Positions 36,341 to 46,130 of a DNA stretch of 64,000 nt are shown one piece after another. The stretch lies in contig QUJA01000002.1 of assembly GCA_003480425.1 (NCBI GenBank), forward strand, positions 1 to 64,000, given 5' to 3'. Position numbers and translations under genes: made by a program. Under the pieces are notes generated by a model. It did no database searches and was not told the DNA's origin. It saw only the letters and a program-made list of their open reading frames with translations. How positions within the stretch are numbered: position 1 is the first letter of the stretch; each line of letters starts with the position of its first letter. The DNA is from Firmicutes bacterium AM31-12AC (lineage in GTDB: Bacteria > Bacillota > Clostridia > Lachnospirales > Lachnospiraceae).

Positions 36341-37018
36341 GTGAGTGTATGGAATTGGAAAGTAAGCAATAAAGCAGGGCAGAAAGTAAATTATCAGAAA
36401 GAATTAGATAAATTAATTCTGGAATTAAAAAAAGAAGAAAAAGTGCCACGGCTTCTTCTTCACAGCTGCTGTGCACCATGCAGCAGTTATGTTTTAGAAT
36501 ATTTGTCGCAATATTTTGAGGTTACAGTATTTTATTATAATCCGAATATATATCCAGAAAGTGAATATACGAAGAGAGTGCTGGAACAGCAAAAACTGAT
36601 ATCAGAAATGCGTTTTAAACATCCGGTTACATTTATTGCGGGAAATTATGATTCAGAAAAATTCTATAATATGGCACGTGGGCTGGAGAATGTAAAAGAA
36701 GGTGGCGAAAGATGTTTCAAATGTTATGAATTAAGATTGAGGGAAGCTGCTAAAATTGCAAAGAATGGGGAATATGATTTTTTTACGACGACATTGAGTA
36801 TCAGCCCTTTAAAAAATGCCCAGAAATTAAACGAGATAGGGATGCTTTTAGCTGAAGAATATGGAATAGAGTATCTGCTGTCGGATTTTAAAAAGAAAAA
36901 TGGATATAAACGTTCGGTTGAATTGTCTGAGCAATATGGATTGTACAGACAGGATTATTGTGGCTGTGTATTTTCGATGAAAGAACGAAAAGAAGCGGAA
37001 AATAAAAACAAAAAATAA
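36341..37018 (+). CDS. queH: Epoxyqueuosine reductase QueH
   Basis: QueH carries out the last step of queuosine synthesis in tRNA, reducing epoxyqueuosine. The 225-residue DUF208 protein has the Cys motifs SCCAPC (about residue 43), ERCFKCYELR and YCGCVFS that hold its Fe-S cluster and metal. It starts at a GTG with GAGG about 10 nt upstream. The queA gene, acting one step earlier, lies 14 kb away at 50895, so both late enzymes are in this window but not clustered. Confidence 0.92.
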   Translation: MSVWNWKVSNKAGQKVNYQKELDKLILELKKEEKVPRLLLHSCCAPCSSYVLEYLSQYFEVTVFYYNPNIYPESEYTKRVLEQQKLISEMRFKHPVTFIAGNYDSEKFYNMARGLENVKEGGERCFKCYELRLREAAKIAKNGEYDFFTTTLSISPLKNAQKLNEIGMLLAEEYGIEYLLSDFKKKNGYKRSVELSEQYGLYRQDYCGCVFSMKERKEAENKNKK

Positions 37019-37093
37019 AGTGCAATTTCTTTATGTTGTCAGAATAAAAAACAGAGTGAAATCTATTTTTTGGCACTTTCACAGAAAAAAAGA

Positions 37094-37122
37094 TAGACAT
37101 TAACACTTTAGTATGTTAAACT
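37094..37122 (+). promoter_or_regulatory. argH promoter with inverted repeat
   Basis: TAGACA (37094-37099), 17 bp and TAAACT (37117-37122). The spacer carries the inverted repeat TTAACA / TGTTAA (37100-37105 and 37114-37119), a possible operator. A leader of about 95 nt follows. Confidence 0.55.
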
Positions 37123-37224
37123 AATGTGCAAAAGTAACGCTCTGAAGATATAGAAAGTCTGAATATGACTGGAGTTTATTCTTACAGAACAAAGTAATAC
37201 AATAAAGAAGAGAGGAAATTGGCT

Positions 37225-38604
37225 ATGGCACAATTATGGGGTGGCCGTTTTACAAAAGAAACGGATCAGCTGGTATACAATTTTAATGCATCCATTTCCT
37301 TTGATAAGAAGTTTTATGAGCAAGATATCCGGGGAAGTATTGCACATGTGACAATGCTTGCAAAACAGGGGATCCTGACAGAAGATGAGAAGAAACAGAT
37401 TATTGAAGGATTAAACGGAATCAAACAAGATGTCGAGAATGGGACATTAGAGATTACGGACAAATATGAAGATATTCATAGTTTTGTGGAAGCAAATTTA
37501 ATTGACAGAATTGGAGATGCAGGGAAGAAGCTGCACACTGGGCGAAGTAGAAATGATCAGGTTGCACTCGACATGAAGTTATATACCCGAGATGAGATTC
37601 TGGAATTGGATAAGCTGTTAAAGGATATATTGGAAGTACTCTTAAAAATTATGAAAGAGAATACGGAAACCTATATGCCTGGATTTACCCACCTTCAGAA
37701 AGCACAGCCAATCACACTGGCACATCACATGGGAGCATATTTTGAAATGTTTAAAAGAGATCGCTCCCGGATGAAAGATATTTACGCAAGAATGAATTAT
37801 TGTCCATTAGGTTCAGGGGCACTGGCAGGAACTACGTATCCATTAGATCGTGAATATACTGCAACGTTGCTTGATTTTGAAGGACCGACACTTAATAGTA
37901 TGGATTCTGTCGCAGATCGTGATTATTTAATTGAACTTTTGTCTGCAATGTCGACTGTGATGATGCATTTGAGTAGATTTTCGGAAGAAGTGATTATTTG
38001 GAATTCAAATGAATATCAGTTTGTAGATATTGATGATGCATACAGTACAGGAAGCAGTATTATGCCTCAGAAAAAGAATCCGGATATTGCAGAGCTGGTT
38101 CGTGGTAAGACAGGAAGAGTATATGGAGCATTGATGTCTATGTTGACAACGATGAAAGGAATTCCACTGGCATATAATAAAGATATGCAGGAAGACAAAG
38201 AATTTGTTTTTGATGCGATTGACACAACCAAAGGATGTCTGGCATTATTTACCGGAATGCTTCGCACGATGAAATTCAATAAAACAAGAATGGAAAACAG
38301 TGCTAAGAATGGTTTTACAAACGCGACAGATGCAGCAGATTATCTTGTTAACCATGGAGTTCCATTCCGGGATGCACATGGTATTGTAGGTCAACTGGTG
38401 TTATATTGTATTGATAAGAATATTGCACTTGATGATATGTCATTGGAAGAGTTCAAAGCGATTTCACCGGTATTTGAAGAAGATATTTATGAAGCAATCA
38501 GTATGAAAACCTGTGTTGAGATGAGAAATACGATTGGAGCACCTGGAAAAGCTGCAATGGAAAAAGTGATTGCACAGGAAGAAGCATATTTGATTGCAGA
38601 ATAA
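37225..38604 (+). CDS. argH: Argininosuccinate lyase
   Basis: ArgH splits argininosuccinate into arginine and fumarate. The 459-residue enzyme has [14 protein letters not shown], the HTGRSRNDQ motif, [15 protein letters not shown] and the superfamily signature [12 protein letters not shown] (about residue 277) with the catalytic Ser. AGAGGAA precedes the ATG at 37225; a TTG two codons upstream is not preferred. Argininosuccinate synthase (argG) is not in the window. Confidence 0.97.
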   Translation: MAQLWGGRFTKETDQLVYNFNASISFDKKFYEQDIRGSIAHVTMLAKQGILTEDEKKQIIEGLNGIKQDVENGTLEITDKYEDIHSFVEANLIDRIGDAGKKLHTGRSRNDQVALDMKLYTRDEILELDKLLKDILEVLLKIMKENTETYMPGFTHLQKAQPITLAHHMGAYFEMFKRDRSRMKDIYARMNYCPLGSGALAGTTYPLDREYTATLLDFEGPTLNSMDSVADRDYLIELLSAMSTVMMHLSRFSEEVIIWNSNEYQFVDIDDAYSTGSSIMPQKKNPDIAELVRGKTGRVYGALMSMLTTMKGIPLAYNKDMQEDKEFVFDAIDTTKGCLALFTGMLRTMKFNKTRMENSAKNGFTNATDAADYLVNHGVPFRDAHGIVGQLVLYCIDKNIALDDMSLEEFKAISPVFEEDIYEAISMKTCVEMRNTIGAPGKAAMEKVIAQEEAYLIAE

Positions 38605-38654
38605 TCATAATGCAGTTATATCATAGAAGAGTTAGATAAAGGAGAAGATGTATA

Positions 38655-39740
38655 ATGGAACAGAAGTTAAAAGTCGGTATCTTAGGAGCAACAGGAATGG
38701 TAGGACAGAGATTTATTTCTCTTCTTGAAAATCACCCATGGTTTGAGGTAGTAACAGTAGCAGCAAGCCCACGTTCAGCAGGAAAGACATATGAAGATGC
38801 TGTTGGAGACAGATGGAAAATGGATACTCCGATGCCGGAAGCAGTAAAAAAACTGGTTGTATTGAATGTAAATGAAGTAGAAAAAGTTGCATCTACAGTA
38901 GATTTTGTGTTTAGTGCAGTAGATATGACAAAAGAAGAAATCAAGGCAATTGAAGAGGCTTATGCTAAAACAGAAACTCCGGTTGTTTCAAACAATAGTG
39001 CACATCGCTGGACACCAGATGTACCAATGGTAGTGCCTGAGATCAATGCAGAGCATTTCGAGGTGATTGCAGATCAGAAAAAACGTCTTGGAACAACTCG
39101 TGGATTTATTGCAGTAAAACCAAACTGTTCTATTCAGAGTTACGCACCTTGTCTGGCAGCATGGAAAGAATTTGGACCAAAAGAAGTTGTTGCTACAACA
39201 TACCAGGCAATTTCAGGAGCAGGAAAGACATTTAAGGATTGGCCGGAAATGGTTGGAAATATTATTCCATTTATCGGAGGAGAAGAAGAGAAGAGTGAGC
39301 AGGAGCCACTTCGTGTACTTGGAAAAGTAGAGAATGGACAGATCGTGAAAGCCGAGCTTCCAAAGATTACATGTCAGTGTATCCGAGTACCTGTTTTAAA
39401 TGGACATACAGCAGCTGTATTTATCAATTTTGAAAAGAAACCTACAAAAGAACAGCTTATCGAAAAGCTTGTGAATTTCAAAGGATTTCCACAGGAAGCA
39501 AACCTTCCAAGTGCTCCAAAGCAGTTTATCCAGTATTTAGAAGAAGATAATCGTCCACAGGTTACACAGGATGTAAATTATGAAAATGGAATGGGCGTAT
39601 CAATTGGTCGACTCAGAGAAGACAGCATGTTTGATTATAAATTCGTTGGACTGTCTCATAACACAGTAAGAGGTGCAGCAGGTGGTGCTGTTCTTTGTGC
39701 AGAAGCTTTGACAGCAAAGGGGTATATTCAGGCAAAATAA
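38655..39740 (+). CDS. asd: Aspartate-semialdehyde dehydrogenase (archaeal/fungal-like type)
   Basis: Asd reduces aspartyl phosphate to the semialdehyde feeding Lys, Thr and Met synthesis. The 361-residue protein shows GILGATGMVGQRF for NADP, FSAVDM, the catalytic Cys in KPNCSIQSY (about residue 157), QAISGAGKTF and the His in VLNGHTAAV. The length and the SNNSAHRW motif fit the branch typical of archaea and many clostridia. AAAGGAGAAG precedes the start. It is upstream of leuCD and thrC. Confidence 0.95.
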   Translation: MEQKLKVGILGATGMVGQRFISLLENHPWFEVVTVAASPRSAGKTYEDAVGDRWKMDTPMPEAVKKLVVLNVNEVEKVASTVDFVFSAVDMTKEEIKAIEEAYAKTETPVVSNNSAHRWTPDVPMVVPEINAEHFEVIADQKKRLGTTRGFIAVKPNCSIQSYAPCLAAWKEFGPKEVVATTYQAISGAGKTFKDWPEMVGNIIPFIGGEEEKSEQEPLRVLGKVENGQIVKAELPKITCQCIRVPVLNGHTAAVFINFEKKPTKEQLIEKLVNFKGFPQEANLPSAPKQFIQYLEEDNRPQVTQDVNYENGMGVSIGRLREDSMFDYKFVGLSHNTVRGAAGGAVLCAEALTAKGYIQAK

Positions 39741-39750
39741 TTACAAAAGA

Positions 39751-39778
39751 ACCTTCGGGCAATATCTGTCCGAAGGTA
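39751..39778 (+). promoter_or_regulatory. Hairpin between asd and leuC
   Basis: ACCTTCGG and CCGAAGGT form an 8-bp stem with additional pairing, but no T tract follows. It may be an mRNA-stability or processing hairpin and not a strong terminator. Confidence 0.5.
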
Positions 39779-39836
39779 TTAACAAATATAAAGAAACAGA
39801 TAAAAGAAAATATTGGGCATAAAGGAGGTTGTCACG

Positions 39837-41111
39837 ATGGGAATGACAATGACACAGAAGATCCTGGCAGCACATGCAGGGTTGGACTCTGTAGAGGCAG
39901 GACAGCTGATCATGGCAAAATTAGATGTAGTGATGGCAAATGATATTACCGGACCTATGGCTCTACCAATCGTAAAACAGATGTCAGATCATGTGTTTGA
40001 TAAGGATAAGGTTGTATTTGTACCGGATCATTTTACACCAAACAAAGATATTAAATCAGCAGAAAATTCAAAAGCAATCCGAGAGTTTGCGAAAGAACAG
40101 GGATTGAAATGGTATTTTGAACAAGGAAAATCTGGTGTTGAACATGCAATCCTTCCTGAGGCTGGTGTAGTGGCTGCCGGAGAATGTATTATTGGTGCGG
40201 ATTCTCATACATGTACATACGGAGCATTAGGAGCATTTTCTACAGGTGTGGGTACAACAGATATTGCTACAGGTATGGCAACAGGTGAATTGTGGTTCAA
40301 GGTACCAGGGGCAATCAAATTTGTATTAACAGGAAAACCAGGACCATATGTAAGCGGTAAAGATATTATTATTCATATTATCGGCAAAATCGGTGTTGAT
40401 GGAGCTTTATATAAATCAATGGAATTCGTAGGTGATGGGATTGAGAATCTCTCTATGGATGACAGATTTACAATGGCGAACATGGCAATTGAAGCAGGTG
40501 CTAAAAATGGTATCTTTATTGTAGACGATAAGACAGAAGAGTATTTGAAAGAGCATACAAAGAAAGAGTATACAGTGTATACGGCAGATGAAGATGCACA
40601 ATATGAGCAGGTCGTTGAAATCAACCTTGCAGAAGTGCGTCCGACTGTAGCGTTTCCTCATTTACCTGGAAATGCCAAGACAATTGATGAGATTGAAGCA
40701 ATGGAGCCGATTAAGATTGATCAGGTAGTGATCGGATCTTGTACAAATGGACGTATGGAAGATATGAGAAAAGCAGCAGCAATTCTGAAAGGACACACTG
40801 TTCATCCGGATGTACGTGTAATGGTAATTCCTGCTACACAGAAGATTTATAAGCAATGTATTAAAGAAGGTCTTCTTGATATTTTTGTAGATGCAGGATG
40901 TGCTGTGAATACGCCAAGCTGCGGACCTTGTATGGGAGGTCATATGGGAGTTATGGCAGCAGGAGAGAAATGTGTTTCAACAACAAATCGTAATTTTGTA
41001 GGTAGAATGGGACATGTTGATTCATTGATTTATCTGGCATCACCGGAAGTTGCAGCAGCAAGTGCAATTGCAGGATGCATCGCTAATCCAGAGAAAGTAG
41101 GTGACAAATAA
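39837..41111 (+). CDS. leuC: 3-isopropylmalate dehydratase large subunit
   Basis: LeuC with LeuD isomerises 2- to 3-isopropylmalate in leucine synthesis. The 424-residue aconitase-like protein has [14 protein letters not shown], the Cys in IGSCTNGR, and CGPCMGG, which hold the [4Fe-4S] cluster. AAAGGAGG is 9 nt before the ATG at 39837; the frame upstream begins at a TTG that precedes this site. Its stop overlaps leuD (TAATG). Confidence 0.95.
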   Translation: MGMTMTQKILAAHAGLDSVEAGQLIMAKLDVVMANDITGPMALPIVKQMSDHVFDKDKVVFVPDHFTPNKDIKSAENSKAIREFAKEQGLKWYFEQGKSGVEHAILPEAGVVAAGECIIGADSHTCTYGALGAFSTGVGTTDIATGMATGELWFKVPGAIKFVLTGKPGPYVSGKDIIIHIIGKIGVDGALYKSMEFVGDGIENLSMDDRFTMANMAIEAGAKNGIFIVDDKTEEYLKEHTKKEYTVYTADEDAQYEQVVEINLAEVRPTVAFPHLPGNAKTIDEIEAMEPIKIDQVVIGSCTNGRMEDMRKAAAILKGHTVHPDVRVMVIPATQKIYKQCIKEGLLDIFVDAGCAVNTPSCGPCMGGHMGVMAAGEKCVSTTNRNFVGRMGHVDSLIYLASPEVAAASAIAGCIANPEKVGDK

Positions 41112-41599
41112 TGAAAGCAAAAGGACATGTATTTAAGTATGGGGATAACGTGGATACAGACGTTATTATTCCAGCAAGATATTTGAATTCATTTGACGCA
41201 CAGGAACTGGCAAGCCATGCAATGGTAGATATCGATCCGGATTTTGTAAAAAAAGTACAGCCGGGAGATTTGATCGTAGCAAATAAAAACTTTGGCTGCG
41301 GATCATCCAGAGAGCATGCTCCACTTTGTTTAAAAACAGCAGGTGTAAGCTGTGTTATTGCAGAGACATTCGCAAGAATTTTCTATCGTAATGCAATTAA
41401 CATTGGTCTTCCAATCATCGAATGTCCGGAAGCAGCAAGAGGAATCGATGCCGGAGATGAAGTAGAAGTAGATTTTGACAGTGGAAAAATTTATAACCGT
41501 ACAAAAGGAACAGAATTTCAGGGACAGGCTTTCCCAGAGTTTATGCAGAAATTAATCGCAGCGGGCGGACTTGTAAACTATACAAATAGTAGAAAATAA
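41111..41599 (+). CDS. leuD: 3-isopropylmalate dehydratase small subunit
   Basis: The 162-residue partner of LeuC has the swivel-domain motifs [19 protein letters not shown] and [12 protein letters not shown] (the substrate-binding loop). The short form with LeuC of 424 residues corresponds to the archaeal/clostridial type. It is translationally coupled to leuC and 17 bp upstream of thrC. Confidence 0.95.
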   Translation: MKAKGHVFKYGDNVDTDVIIPARYLNSFDAQELASHAMVDIDPDFVKKVQPGDLIVANKNFGCGSSREHAPLCLKTAGVSCVIAETFARIFYRNAINIGLPIIECPEAARGIDAGDEVEVDFDSGKIYNRTKGTEFQGQAFPEFMQKLIAAGGLVNYTNSRK

Positions 41600-41616
41600 T
41601 ATGTGAGGATGAAAAG

Positions 41617-43110
41617 ATGAACTTATTATATAAGAGTACACGAAACGCAGATAAGACAGTAACAGCTTCTCAGGCAATTTTAAAAGGTCTTGCAGAAGAT
41701 GGCGGTTTATTTGTGCCAACAGAACTGCCAAAATTAGATGTGACAATGAATGAATTGAAAACGATGTCTTATCAGGAGACAGCGTATGCTGTTATGAAAC
41801 AGTTCTTAACAGATTTTACAGAAGAAGAATTGAAACATTGTATTAATAGTGCATATGACTCCAAATTCGATACAGAAGTAATTGCTCCGCTTGTTAAAGT
41901 AGGCGATACATATCATTTAGAATTGTTCCACGGAGCAACCATTGCATTTAAAGATATGGCATTATCTATCCTGCCACATTTGTTGACAACAGCTGCAAAG
42001 AAAAATAATGTCACAAAAGATATTGTGATTTTAACAGCTACTTCAGGTGATACTGGAAAAGCTGCTCTTGCCGGATTTGCAGATGTACCGGGAACTAAAA
42101 TTATTGTTTTTTATCCAAAGAACGGTGTAAGTAAAGTACAGGAATTACAGATGGTGACACAGAAAGGGGATAATACTTCGGTTGTTGCAATTCATGGTAA
42201 TTTTGACAATGCTCAGAGTGGCGTGAAAGCACTTTTTGAGGATAAAGAGTTAGAAAAAGAACTCTCAGAGGCAGGATATCAGTTTTCATCAGCGAATTCA
42301 ATCAATATCGGACGTCTGGTTCCGCAGGTTGTTTATTACGTATATGCTTATGCAAAACTACTTGAAAATGAAGAAATTGAAAATGGCGAAGAAATTAATG
42401 TTACAGTTCCAACAGGAAACTTTGGAAATATTCTTGCTGCTTATTATGCAAAACAGATGGGAGTTCCGATTGCAAAATTAATCTGTGCTTCTAATGAAAA
42501 TAAAGTTTTGTTTGATTTCTTTAAAACAGGAAAATATGACAGAAACAGAGAGTTTGTTTTGACTTCATCACCATCGATGGACATTCTGATTTCAAGCAAT
42601 CTGGAAAGATTGATTTATACAATTGCAGGACAGGATGCTAAGAAAAACAGTGAGTTGATGGAAGCTTTGAAAAAAGATGGTGTATATGAAATCACTCCTG
42701 AGATGAAAGAAAAATTATCTGATTTCGAAGGCGGATATTCTACAGAAGAAGAAACAAAAGAGACAATTGGTGCAACTTATAAGTCTACAGGATATGTGAT
42801 GGATACACATACTGCTGTTGCAGCGCATGTAAGCAGAGCATATCGTGATGCAAGCAAGGATCAGAAAAAGATGTTGGTTGCATCAACAGCAAGCCCTTAT
42901 AAATTTGCAAGAAGTGTAATGACAGCAATTGATGAGAAATATGATGAATTAGAAGAATTTGCATTGATCGACGAACTTGAGAAGGTTTCAGGAGTAGCGA
43001 TTCCGAATGCAATTGAAGAAATTCGCAACGCACAGATTAGACATACAAAAGAGTGCGATGTAGATAAAATGAAAGAGACCGTAAAAGAAATTCTCGGTGT
43101 AGAGGAGTAA
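41617..43110 (+). CDS. thrC: Threonine synthase
   Basis: ThrC turns O-phosphohomoserine into threonine with PLP. The 497-residue class (long, yeast/E. coli-like) begins with MNLLYKSTRNADKTVTASQA and has the PLP lysine in ATIAFKDMALSIL (about residue 113), TATSGDTGKAAL for phosphate binding and PTGNFGNILAAYYAK. GTGAGGATG serves as start region. With asd upstream it forms part of the aspartate-family pathway. Confidence 0.96.
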   Translation: MNLLYKSTRNADKTVTASQAILKGLAEDGGLFVPTELPKLDVTMNELKTMSYQETAYAVMKQFLTDFTEEELKHCINSAYDSKFDTEVIAPLVKVGDTYHLELFHGATIAFKDMALSILPHLLTTAAKKNNVTKDIVILTATSGDTGKAALAGFADVPGTKIIVFYPKNGVSKVQELQMVTQKGDNTSVVAIHGNFDNAQSGVKALFEDKELEKELSEAGYQFSSANSINIGRLVPQVVYYVYAYAKLLENEEIENGEEINVTVPTGNFGNILAAYYAKQMGVPIAKLICASNENKVLFDFFKTGKYDRNREFVLTSSPSMDILISSNLERLIYTIAGQDAKKNSELMEALKKDGVYEITPEMKEKLSDFEGGYSTEEETKETIGATYKSTGYVMDTHTAVAAHVSRAYRDASKDQKKMLVASTASPYKFARSVMTAIDEKYDELEEFALIDELEKVSGVAIPNAIEEIRNAQIRHTKECDVDKMKETVKEILGVEE

Positions 43111-43113
43111 AAA

Positions 43114-43458
43114 ATGAATGACGTATTTGGATTTGTAAGTCTGATCGTATTAGGATGTGGTATATATACATTATATGCATATATTAAAATGAAAAAAACA
43201 GGTGAGATCAATGAGATCCTTCTGTTAGGAAATGCTTATGTTGCAAAAAAATGTAAAAATAAAAAAGCATTTCTGGAAAAGGCACTTCCGTCAGTACTTG
43301 TGTTTGGTATAGTTACAACAATATATGGTGTAATTGATATGATCAATTCATTTGTCAAACCAGTTGGAATAGTGGATACAATTGCAAATATTTTATTCTT
43401 GATCGTACTTGTTGGCTTTTTGGTTTATACTACAAAATTAAAAAAACAGTATTTTTAA
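43114..43458 (+). CDS. Small membrane protein, unknown
   Basis: This 114-residue protein has three hydrophobic segments (about 5-24, 58-80 and 88-108) and a Lys-rich middle loop (VAKKCKNKKAFLEKAL). No domain is recognised. AGAGGAG precedes the ATG, and it starts 3 bp after thrC, so it is in the same transcript. The 6S RNA gene follows. Confidence 0.75.
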   Translation: MNDVFGFVSLIVLGCGIYTLYAYIKMKKTGEINEILLLGNAYVAKKCKNKKAFLEKALPSVLVFGIVTTIYGVIDMINSFVKPVGIVDTIANILFLIVLVGFLVYTTKLKKQYF

Positions 43459-43501
43459 TCTGAAGTGGTTATAATTTGCAACAATTTCCAATATCTTGAT
43501 G

Positions 43502-43530
43502 TTGTAAAAAGTATTTAAATGAGTTATAAT
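43502..43530 (+). promoter_or_regulatory. 6S RNA promoter
   Basis: TTGTAA (43502-43507), 17 bp, consensus TATAAT (43525-43530). Confidence 0.8.
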
Positions 43531-43536
43531 ACTCTC

Positions 43537-43725
43537 AGAGAAAAAATCACCTGAGATGTTCGATAACCTTGTTGTTTTGAACCTACATTACTTTAAACGG
43601 GACTCTCAAATCTCTGTAATATGTCAGGCCATCATTATGCAGTGGAAGACAGAAAAGCAGATGCGGACGCCCACCTAGCAGAAGCTAGGAGTCAGAAGAC
43701 AGGGAACGGCATTTTGGGGATATAC
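43537..43725 (+). ncRNA. ssrS: 6S RNA
   Basis: 6S RNA mimics an open promoter and binds sigma-A RNA polymerase holoenzyme. The region has the typical clostridial pieces in order: CCTGAGATGTTCG near the 5' end, TTTTGAACCTAC and ACGGGACTC flanking the central bubble, the distal GCGGACGCCCACCT and AGGAGTCAG stem, and GGGAACGGCATTTTGGGG near the 3' end closing on the 5' strand. It is bounded by a consensus promoter and the hairpin at 43733. Ends are approximate. The assignment is from recognised sequence and context, not a covariance search. Confidence 0.85.
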
Positions 43726-43732
43726 GAAAGAA

Positions 43733-43762
43733 GAGGCAGTCAGTAATGGCTGCCTTTTTGTA
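43733..43762 (+). terminator. Terminator of 6S RNA
   Basis: AGGCAG and CTGCCT arms with a short loop followed by TTTTT. Confidence 0.85.
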
Positions 43763-43819
43763 TGATAGGAAAGACTAAAAACATACATAAAAAACATGCA
43801 TAAAAATTCAGGAAAAACA

Positions 43820-43848
43820 TTGACAAGATTACCAGATGATGGTACTCT
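43820..43848 (+). promoter_or_regulatory. leuA T-box promoter
   Basis: TTGACA (43820-43825), 17 bp, TACTCT (43843-43848). Confidence 0.75.
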
Positions 43849-43854
43849 TTTCCT

Positions 43855-44190
43855 ATGTAATAGAAAAAGCTATGAAGAGGAGTATTACATTTATATCTGA
43901 ATCCAGAGAGCTGCTGGTTGGTGAGAAGCAGTTGAAAGAATAGATGGAACTGGCCTCGGAGCGGCTGCCCCAAATTCTGGCAGACAGGTCCAGAAGAGTA
44001 GACGCAGACGGAACCCAACCGTTATCTAGGGTAGATATATCGCTTCGTATATGAATATACAAAGCCTGTATCTGATAAGTGTATGAAGTAACATTCATAA
44101 ATAAGAGTGGTACCGCGTAGGACTTGATAAATAGCAGTCTTTCGTCTCTTGCAAAGATATTTTGCGAGACGGAGGACTTTTTCTTTTGCA
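43855..44190 (+). promoter_or_regulatory. T-box riboswitch (leucine) of leuA
   Basis: The leader shows the T-box features in order: GGAGTA near 43879, AGAGAGCTGC and GGTTGGTGAG for Stem I distal loops (about 43904-43925), the T-box AAGAGTGGTACCGCG (44103-44117), and a terminator with GTCTC/GAGAC and GCAAA/TTTGC pairing (44135-44188) that competes with the antiterminator. Uncharged tRNA-Leu is expected to promote read-through into leuA. Two Leu codons (CTG and CTC) lie in the candidate specifier region around 44000, and I could not decide between them. Confidence 0.9.
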
Positions 44191-44231
44191 TAAAAAATAT
44201 AATGGTATGTAAAACGAGGAGGAAATGAATC

Positions 44232-45884
44232 ATGATGAATCACAATAAGTACAAAAGACAGTATTATATGCCGCCAACTGAATGTCTGGATTGGACGAGA
44301 AAAGAATATGTAGACAAAGCTCCAATCTGGTGTAGCGTGGATTTACGAGATGGCAATCAGGCATTGGTGATTCCAATGAGTCTTGAACAGAAAGTAGAAT
44401 TCTTCAAATTACTCGTAAAGATTGGATTTAAAGAAATTGAAGTCGGATTTCCGGCAGCGTCTGAAACAGAATATGAATTCTGCCGTACTTTGATCGAGCA
44501 GAATCTGATCCCGGATGATGTAACCATTCAGGTGTTGACACAGGCAAGAGAACATATTATCAAGAAAACATTTGAGGCAATCAAAGGTGCAAAAAAAGCA
44601 ATTGTTCATGTATACAATTCAACATCTTATGCACAAAGAGAGCAGGTATTCCGCAAGTCAAAAGAAGAAGTAAAACAGATTGCAATCGATGGAGCAGCAT
44701 TATTAAAAAGACTGGCAGATGAAGCAGGACAGGATCTTTATTTTGAGTATAGTCCAGAGAGCTTTACAGGTACAGAGATGGATTATGCAGTAGAAGTATG
44801 TAACGCAGTGCTGGATGTATGGCAGCCGACACCGGAAAGAAAAGCAATCATCAATATTCCGGTAACGGTACAATTATCTTTGCCACATGTTTACGCAAGT
44901 CAGGTGGAATACATGTCAAAGAATTTGAAATATCGAGAGAATGTAATTCTTTCACAGCATGCACATAACGACAGAGGGTGCGGGGTTGCAGATACAGAGC
45001 TTGGACTTTTAGCAGGGGCAGATCGTGTGGAAGGTACATTGTTTGGAAATGGTGAGCGTACAGGCAATGTGGATATTATTACAGTTGCAATGAATATGTA
45101 TGCACAGGGTGTTGATCCGAAACTTGACTTTTCTGATATGCCGGGAATCGTAGAAAAGTACGAAGAATATACAGGCATGACAGTAGGAGAAAGAAGTCCT
45201 TATAGTGGAGCATTGGTGTTTGCTGCATTTTCTGGTTCACATCAAGATGCGATCGCAAAAGGAATGAAATGGATTGACGAAAAAGATCCAAATCATTGGA
45301 CAGTTCCGTATCTTCCAATCAATCCTACTGATGTCGGAAGAAGCTATGATGCAGATGTTATACGAATCAACAGTCAGTCAGGTAAAGGTGGAGTTGGTTA
45401 TATTTTGGAAACTCGATTTGGACTTAATCTTCCACCAAAGATGCGTGAGGCAATGAGTTATGCAACGAAGAGTGTTTCTGACCACAAGCATGCTGAACTG
45501 CAGCCAGAAGAAATCTTTGAATTATTTAAAGAAAAATTTGAAAATATTACATCACCATACAGCATCAACGAAGTACATTTCCAACAGAAAGATGGAATTA
45601 CAACTCAGGTTACTTCTACATATGAAGGAAAAACAATTACAACAGAAGCAACAGGAAATGGTCGATTGGATGCAGTAAGTAATGCTTTAAAGAAAGCTTA
45701 TAATTTAGATTTCTCATTGGTAACTTACCAGGAACATGCTCTGGAACAAAGCTCAAGTTCACAGGCAATTGCTTATGTGGGAATCCAGACTCCAAGTGGC
45801 AAGCTTGCATGGGGAGCCGGAGTAGATCCAGATATTATCCATGCATCGATTGACGCATTGATTACAGCAATCAATAACCGATAA
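44232..45884 (+). CDS. leuA: 2-isopropylmalate synthase
   Basis: LeuA condenses acetyl-CoA with 2-ketoisovalerate, the first committed step of leucine synthesis. The 550-residue protein belongs to the longer LeuA group (MPPTECLDWTRKEYVDKAP, then WCSVDLRDGNQAL with metal Asp, HAHNDRGCG metal site). It has the C-terminal regulatory LeuA-dimer domain (TSTYEGKTITTEATGNGRLDAV in part). GAGGAGG lies upstream; the ATG at 44232 or 44235 may be used. It is controlled by the T-box leader and separated from leuCD by thrC, an unknown gene and 6S RNA. Confidence 0.96.
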   Translation: MMNHNKYKRQYYMPPTECLDWTRKEYVDKAPIWCSVDLRDGNQALVIPMSLEQKVEFFKLLVKIGFKEIEVGFPAASETEYEFCRTLIEQNLIPDDVTIQVLTQAREHIIKKTFEAIKGAKKAIVHVYNSTSYAQREQVFRKSKEEVKQIAIDGAALLKRLADEAGQDLYFEYSPESFTGTEMDYAVEVCNAVLDVWQPTPERKAIINIPVTVQLSLPHVYASQVEYMSKNLKYRENVILSQHAHNDRGCGVADTELGLLAGADRVEGTLFGNGERTGNVDIITVAMNMYAQGVDPKLDFSDMPGIVEKYEEYTGMTVGERSPYSGALVFAAFSGSHQDAIAKGMKWIDEKDPNHWTVPYLPINPTDVGRSYDADVIRINSQSGKGGVGYILETRFGLNLPPKMREAMSYATKSVSDHKHAELQPEEIFELFKEKFENITSPYSINEVHFQQKDGITTQVTSTYEGKTITTEATGNGRLDAVSNALKKAYNLDFSLVTYQEHALEQSSSSQAIAYVGIQTPSGKLAWGAGVDPDIIHASIDALITAINNR

Positions 45885-45918
45885 ACAAAATTTCAGTTCT
45901 ATAATTAAATGAATATAG

Positions 45919-45959
45919 CAAAAGCGGGTTTGGTCATCGTTGACTGAGCCCGCTTTTTA
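45919..45959 (+). terminator. Intrinsic terminator after leuA
   Basis: AAAGCGGG and CCCGCTTT arms with inner GTCA/TGAC pairing and a T run. Confidence 0.92.
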
Positions 45960-46009
45960 AGGCGTAAAATCTGTCAGAAAGCTACAGAATAGTCCATGAA
46001 ATGATATAC

Positions 46010-46038
46010 TTGAATATTTTGATTGGGTATGCTATTCT
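46010..46038 (+). promoter_or_regulatory. Promoter of the BrkB-family gene
   Basis: TTGAAT (46010-46015), 17 bp, TATTCT (46033-46038) with an upstream TG, an extended -10. Confidence 0.6.
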
Positions 46039-46130
46039 ATTAAAACTGAATGCGGTGTGGATTAAAAATACATAGCTGCGAGGAGAGTTAGAGTTGTTAC
46101 AATAAAATGTAATGATAGATGAGGAAGTAT

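Noticed and set aside
43853..44243. Minus-strand ORFs over the leuA leader
   Set aside because: They are explained by T-box RNA structure, with no start signals.
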